Of a stretch of 64,000 nt of DNA, positions 60,229 to 64,000 are shown in pieces. A model generated the notes under the pieces. It saw only the letters and a list, made by a program, of their open reading frames with translations, was not told the origin of the DNA and made no database searches. The stretch is taken from positions 1-64,000 of the forward strand of contig JAKFYE010000025.1 of assembly GCA_021731045.1 (NCBI GenBank), written 5' to 3'. The translations under genes and the position numbers were made by a program. Origin of the DNA: Bdellovibrionales bacterium (lineage in GTDB: Bacteria > Bdellovibrionota > Bdellovibrionia > Bdellovibrionales > JAKFYE01). Numbering within the stretch: the stretch's first letter is position 1; each line of letters begins with the position of its first letter.

Positions 60229-62003
60229 TGCAAAATAGTTGGTACGTCGCTCGTAGCGGAAAAGCACTCGGCCCTCGAACAAAGGAAGAGATAGAGGCCG
60301 ATTTAAAATCAGGCGCGATGAGTTCAAATGATTTTATTTTTCGTGAAGGTGAAAAAGAGTGGAAAAAGCTTTCGGAATATCCGGAGTTTCTACGAGTCGT
60401 AACTGACATAACGCCAGCGCCTAAACCTGTTGAAACGTTTGGTGAGTGGGTTCTCTTAACGCGTAATCTTGAAGATACTCAGCCCGGTCGAACACGTTAT
60501 GTACAATCGGGACCATTTACAAAAACTGATGTTATGGAAAAAATTAAAACGGGCGAAGTACGCTGGGGAGACTTTGTTTGGAAGAAGGGGTTCTCAAGTT
60601 GGGAAAAACTTTCTCGGATTTCTGAATTCAATTCGACGATGGAATTTGTCGATGATTTGACTCCAACCGTACCAACTCAAAATACATCTGAAGACTTACT
60701 AGCAAAAGTTTTAGTCTCTGAGCCTAAACCAATTCCACCTTTTGAACTTGAAGAATCAAAACCTATGGGTGTGACGGGAGAGAATTTAGCATTAAATGTT
60801 GGTGCGGGGATTTCTATTAAACCTTTGACAATCAAGGCTGAAGAAAAACCGTCTGCAAGTTCCTTAACTCAAGAAGAAGTAGAAAAGGCAATGAGCTTAA
60901 GCCCTTCTGACTCACAGAAGTCAAATACGGTGTTTTCGTTGGCCGAAGAAACGCAATCTAAAATTAAACTCGATGCCATTCGACCCAAAAAAATTGAGCC
61001 TAAATCTGAATCAAAATCTGTCGGGTTTTTTACACCTAAACGGATCATGCTTTATGGTGGCACCTTCGTTATTATCGGTATTATTTTATCTCTGAGTTTA
61101 TTGGTTACAAATCCAAATGCAGAGAAGGCACAAGAAGCTGCTGTCGAACCTGCGAAGCGTGAAGTTGCCTCTGTACCACCATCATCGGCCCCGGCTGCGA
61201 CGCCGACACCTTCGACTACTGAAAAAATCGTAGGTAGGCCAACAGAGCCAACCGCTCAGAAGCCAGTTTTACCTGTGGCGCAGACTCCGACAGCGCCGTC
61301 GGTACCCAAATTTATTAAAATAGTGCCGCTGAAGTTGGATTCCTCCCAACCACAAATTGCGCTTGAAAATAACATAGATGCGAATGAGCCAATTCAAATT
61401 CATATGTTGTCAAAATCAGGACAAATATTAAATGTGATTAGATTTGATCGCAAAACACAAATAACTCGAAATACAAATGAGTTACCGACGTTTAATTTAT
61501 CTCAGTGGTCACCGCCACCAGGTAGTTATACTTTTGAAGCCAAAAGTGGCTCTACGAGTGCAAAGCAGAGTATTTTTATTGGTCAAAAAAATCGTGGCTT
61601 TCAAACCTTATTAGATAGACATAATAAAAAAATAGCGGCGCAAAAAAAAGGTGAGAAAAAAGAAATAGAAATTGCTTTAGGTAAGCTCGATACGATGGCG
61701 AACCAACTACAGAAAAAATATGGGGTTTTAAAGAAAAGTGCTTCTAAGTGGAAAGATTTTTATAAAACTTGGAGTAAGGATCTTGCGAGCCTGAATAAAG
61801 GAGTTTTGTCTTCTTATCGTGCCTCAAAGAGTGATAAGTTTGTTTATCCCGAAGCGATTGCAGACACTCGTGAAGGCGCAAACGAGCTATTTAAAGCTGG
61901 TCGAGCTTATAATGATGCGGTTAAACTAAAACGGGCACCAGCATCAGGTTTAGATCTTAAACCACTTCGCACAAAACTTAATCAAATTAAATCGTCGTTG
62001 TAA
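60228..62003 (+). CDS. Double GYF_2-domain membrane protein
   Basis: 591 residues. Two GYF_2 (DUF4339) domains: WYVARSGKALGPRTKEEIEA (about 5-55) and WVLLTRNLEDTQPGRTRYVQ...GPFTKTDVMEKI (about 72-135); both have the W-x-x-GPxT pattern used to bind proline-rich or helical peptides. A long Ser/Pro/Lys linker, one TM (about 277-297), a Pro/Thr/Ala-rich stretch, a small beta domain and a C-terminal coiled coil follow. The N-terminal half is cytoplasmic by this order. ATG overlaps the ChaN-like stop (TAATG). Function not known. Confidence 0.8.
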   Translation: MQNSWYVARSGKALGPRTKEEIEADLKSGAMSSNDFIFREGEKEWKKLSEYPEFLRVVTDITPAPKPVETFGEWVLLTRNLEDTQPGRTRYVQSGPFTKTDVMEKIKTGEVRWGDFVWKKGFSSWEKLSRISEFNSTMEFVDDLTPTVPTQNTSEDLLAKVLVSEPKPIPPFELEESKPMGVTGENLALNVGAGISIKPLTIKAEEKPSASSLTQEEVEKAMSLSPSDSQKSNTVFSLAEETQSKIKLDAIRPKKIEPKSESKSVGFFTPKRIMLYGGTFVIIGIILSLSLLVTNPNAEKAQEAAVEPAKREVASVPPSSAPAATPTPSTTEKIVGRPTEPTAQKPVLPVAQTPTAPSVPKFIKIVPLKLDSSQPQIALENNIDANEPIQIHMLSKSGQILNVIRFDRKTQITRNTNELPTFNLSQWSPPPGSYTFEAKSGSTSAKQSIFIGQKNRGFQTLLDRHNKKIAAQKKGEKKEIEIALGKLDTMANQLQKKYGVLKKSASKWKDFYKTWSKDLASLNKGVLSSYRASKSDKFVYPEAIADTREGANELFKAGRAYNDAVKLKRAPASGLDLKPLRTKLNQIKSSL

Positions 62004-62008
62004 TGACA

Positions 62009-62040
62009 AAGATCACACCAACCCACGTGATCTTGTTTTA
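62009..62040 (+). terminator. Rho-independent terminator
   Basis: AAGATCAC/GTGATCTT stem (62009-62016 with 62027-62034), 10-base loop, then GTTTTA. It lies 6 bases after the stop of the GYF gene and just before the 3' end of the convergent lipoprotein gene. Confidence 0.6.
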
Positions 62041-63810
62041 CTTAGATTGAAGAATCGTTGAGTTGGTATATTGACTAAACAAATTAATAGTTTCTTGAAA
62101 CTCTTTTTTTGTCTCTGCGTCGCACGTCCCACTAGTTTGACTTTTTCCAGTGTTAAGATCCCAATTTAAGAGTTTAACGCAACCGTCAGTTTGAGAGTCC
62201 CTCATTGTGTTTAATAGGCGTGCGAGTGGAAACCGAAGTTCGGTAAGCTTATCAAGTAAAACTCCTTTTTGTTCTTCTGGAGTTAACAAAGTTTGAAGCT
62301 CTTCTTGAGAAAATATTTTTTTACCAACAAGTAATGCCAACTTCTTTTTTCCGTAGAGATCACTCAACTTCTCAAGGTTCGCCTGTGTTTTTACAGCATG
62401 AAAACTTAATGTTTGATCAAGGTATATTACACTACGAGTAAGACGGAGCAAGTCTATTACATCGATGTTCGCCTTTTGATTCGATTGGAACTCAGTCAAA
62501 ACTAATCCTGCAGGTGTTTCTCCGAGTTTTAATAACTGACCATTACTATTTATTTTTTTAAAGTGAAATTCAGAAATATTTTTTAAGAGAATTGATATAA
62601 AACCACAAGCCAATTTGTGAGCTTCCGCCGGAACAATCGCGGCGGTCTTGGTATTTGTCATGTCACCAAGTACGTAATCGATATCGTTTTTAACCCAAGG
62701 CGCCGACGGACTTGTCGCTTGATAAAAGTAAACCATAGCTTCAAGCATTTCTAAAGTTTCTTTTAAGTTTTTGTTTGAAGACAGCGACAACATTTTACTT
62801 TCAGTCGGAGCATAATCAGTTATATCTTTTTCTTCCAAGACTGTAGCGAGGTTGGAAGCAGAATTTATAAATACGCCTGGAACTTTTCGGGTTTCAAATG
62901 TTGGGGCTTTGGCAGAAAGTTTTGTTGCCGCCGAAGTCGGTCCCATTCCCGCATTCGACGAAGGTAAAAGTTTTACACCTTCATAACCTTTTATGCTGAG
63001 CAACTGTGCGAAAGATCTTTGCCATAAAACTAAGGCACACATTCTTTCTTTCTGAGATTGTGCGTCTGTGCCTCTCATTGAGGAACTGCGTATCGCGGCT
63101 TTTAGAGAAGACTTTACGTCTTCAGAGTACTGAGACCAATTTCTTGATAAAAATAGCGGAGTTGATGTGGATAAAATTTTGCTCGCTGATTTGAGCTCCT
63201 CTTTAATGCTGATTTTCGCCAAAAGAAGTCGAATCAAAGATTTGTCCATACTTTGAGTGTTGCCGAATATTCCCGGAAAGACTTCTTCAGCCTTAGCATT
63301 TAATGCGGATGTCTGAAGCTTAGCAAAAACAGTATCTGCAAAGGGAATGGGTTGAGCTGTGAAGGGAATAACAGCGAGTGACGCCTTCCAGGATGCCGAT
63401 AAAGCTTTCCATTTTAGCGCGGAGAGATTTCCAGCAAGATATTCCTGCTCTGCGGATCTATAAAACTCTTCAGGAGTAATGTTAAATTTTTGAGGAATAA
63501 CTAATTGCGCAAGTGGAAACTTCACAAGATCTATCGCACCTACAAGTTGAGGGGTCTGGTTTTCCTGATAATCTATATGTGAAACTAAAGAAAATAATTT
63601 TCCTGTCGTTGTCTTTGTAGCTTTAAGAGTTTCAAGGGCTTGGCAGGCCGTCCATTCACTGTTTAGTAGTGGTGACTCTAGAGGCGCGCTACGCGATAAA
63701 GTCGTAATGGCGTCTTCTTTTTCAAGATAAGCGCGCTCATTTTCGGGTAGGGAACTCTTTGCGCAACTTATAGCGAGGATTGATAAAGGGAAAAGAATTA
63801 TTTTTTTCAT
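62038..63810 (-). CDS. Hypothetical lipoprotein
   Basis: 590 residues. Lipobox AISC (Cys about 16). The mature protein is mostly helical with several Leu-rich stretches (for example LRLTRSVIYLDQTLSFHAV), three further cysteines (LACGF, DGCVKLL, GTCDAE), no known family. Likely surface or periplasmic. ATG at 63810. It is downstream of a probable outer-membrane barrel gene (20-base gap), suggesting a cell-surface pair. Confidence 0.7.
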   Translation of the reverse strand: MKKIILFPLSILAISCAKSSLPENERAYLEKEDAITTLSRSAPLESPLLNSEWTACQALETLKATKTTTGKLFSLVSHIDYQENQTPQLVGAIDLVKFPLAQLVIPQKFNITPEEFYRSAEQEYLAGNLSALKWKALSASWKASLAVIPFTAQPIPFADTVFAKLQTSALNAKAEEVFPGIFGNTQSMDKSLIRLLLAKISIKEELKSASKILSTSTPLFLSRNWSQYSEDVKSSLKAAIRSSSMRGTDAQSQKERMCALVLWQRSFAQLLSIKGYEGVKLLPSSNAGMGPTSAATKLSAKAPTFETRKVPGVFINSASNLATVLEEKDITDYAPTESKMLSLSSNKNLKETLEMLEAMVYFYQATSPSAPWVKNDIDYVLGDMTNTKTAAIVPAEAHKLACGFISILLKNISEFHFKKINSNGQLLKLGETPAGLVLTEFQSNQKANIDVIDLLRLTRSVIYLDQTLSFHAVKTQANLEKLSDLYGKKKLALLVGKKIFSQEELQTLLTPEEQKGVLLDKLTELRFPLARLLNTMRDSQTDGCVKLLNWDLNTGKSQTSGTCDAETKKEFQETINLFSQYTNSTILQSK

Positions 63811-63830
63811 AGTATCACCTTATTTATTAA

Positions 63831-64000
63831 TTAAAAATATACGATCATGTCCATTCGTACATATGAATAGTCAGGTACGTTTACTCCGCTGAGGGCCATA
63901 TTGTAGAGTGCTTGAACTTCTAACGGAACAGAGAACTTCTTCTTTCTAAAGGCGGGGATCGTTGAATATCCCATACCTAATTCAGCTGCGGATCTTTCTT
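63831..64000 (-). CDS. C-terminal end of a probable outer-membrane barrel protein (5' cut by window edge)
   Basis: Only the last 56 codons are visible, ending at the TAA at 63831-63833. Alternating hydrophobic and aromatic residues (KKKFSVPLEVQALYNMALSG, YSYVRMDMIVYF) and the final Tyr-Phe fit the last strands of an outer-membrane barrel with a Bam-recognised C-terminal Phe. The gene extends beyond the window; it is upstream of the lipoprotein on the same strand. Confidence 0.65.
   Translation of the reverse strand, partial: ERSAAELGMGYSTIPAFRKKKFSVPLEVQALYNMALSGVNVPDYSYVRMDMIVYF

Overview
The window is about 40% GC and reads like a chromosome segment of a Gram-negative bacterium of the Bdellovibrio lineage (Bdellovibrionota). 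That placement is inference from gene content. Support comes from tandem DUF3015 proteins, a DUF4105 protein, many 'QNC'-type lipoprotein signals, two class III nucleotide cyclases, an HD-GYP-like regulator and an LptD outer-membrane LPS exporter, all among many small secreted proteins. No rRNA and no CRISPR array were seen.

Layout. 1-6.3 kb: the end of hemF, a membrane protein, a coiled-coil protein, a small outer-membrane barrel, an exported MsrA, an XRE regulator and a degenerate HD-GYP protein. 6.3-18.5 kb: a 73-bp perfect inverted repeat, a SET-domain protein, a lipoprotein hydrolase with an apparent ATT start, DUF4105 and two DUF3015 proteins, a two-gene cupredoxin unit, a membrane-bound LuxR-type protein, a GT21-like glycosyltransferase, a LruC-type lipoprotein and an OmpA-type lipoprotein. 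18.7-22.2 kb: two duplicated GH71/99-like lipoproteins, the second carrying a mannose-type bulb lectin. 22.3-29.2 kb: a sensor kinase, a scramblase-like protein, a possible VTC-like secreted protein, a deletion scar of a kdp operon (intact kdpF joined to the last third of kdpE), AraC and GNAT proteins, and a 5'-truncated antitoxin-like HTH gene. 29.2-34.3 kb: a FecR-like/FN3-barrel pair divergent from an adenylate cyclase. 34.35-37.75 kb: a 3.35-kb island between a tRNA-fMet gene and a 50-bp copy of its 3' half. It carries a secreted protein, a membrane HNH-HRDC protein and an ISL3-family insertion sequence.

37.8-44.7 kb: trhO, exported proteins, a hemerythrin, a membrane-anchored MutS-like ATPase and an ABC-2 transporter. 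44.8-49.5 kb is the conserved translation/secretion block ffh-rpsP-khpA-rimM-trmD-rplS-rnhB-yraN, with an intrinsic terminator between khpA and rimM. 49.6-64 kb: lptD (apparent CTG start), a CHASE2 cyclase, rsmI, a STAS protein, a VKOR-DsbA fusion, a ChaN-like/GYF protein pair, a large lipoprotein and the end of a probable outer-membrane barrel.

The housekeeping blocks look ordinary. The most unusual parts are the tRNA-fMet island with its HNH-HRDC protein, the kdp scar, the lectin-linked GH71/99 duplication, and three cases where start codons or terminators are arranged in unexpected ways (7845, 9766, 52520).
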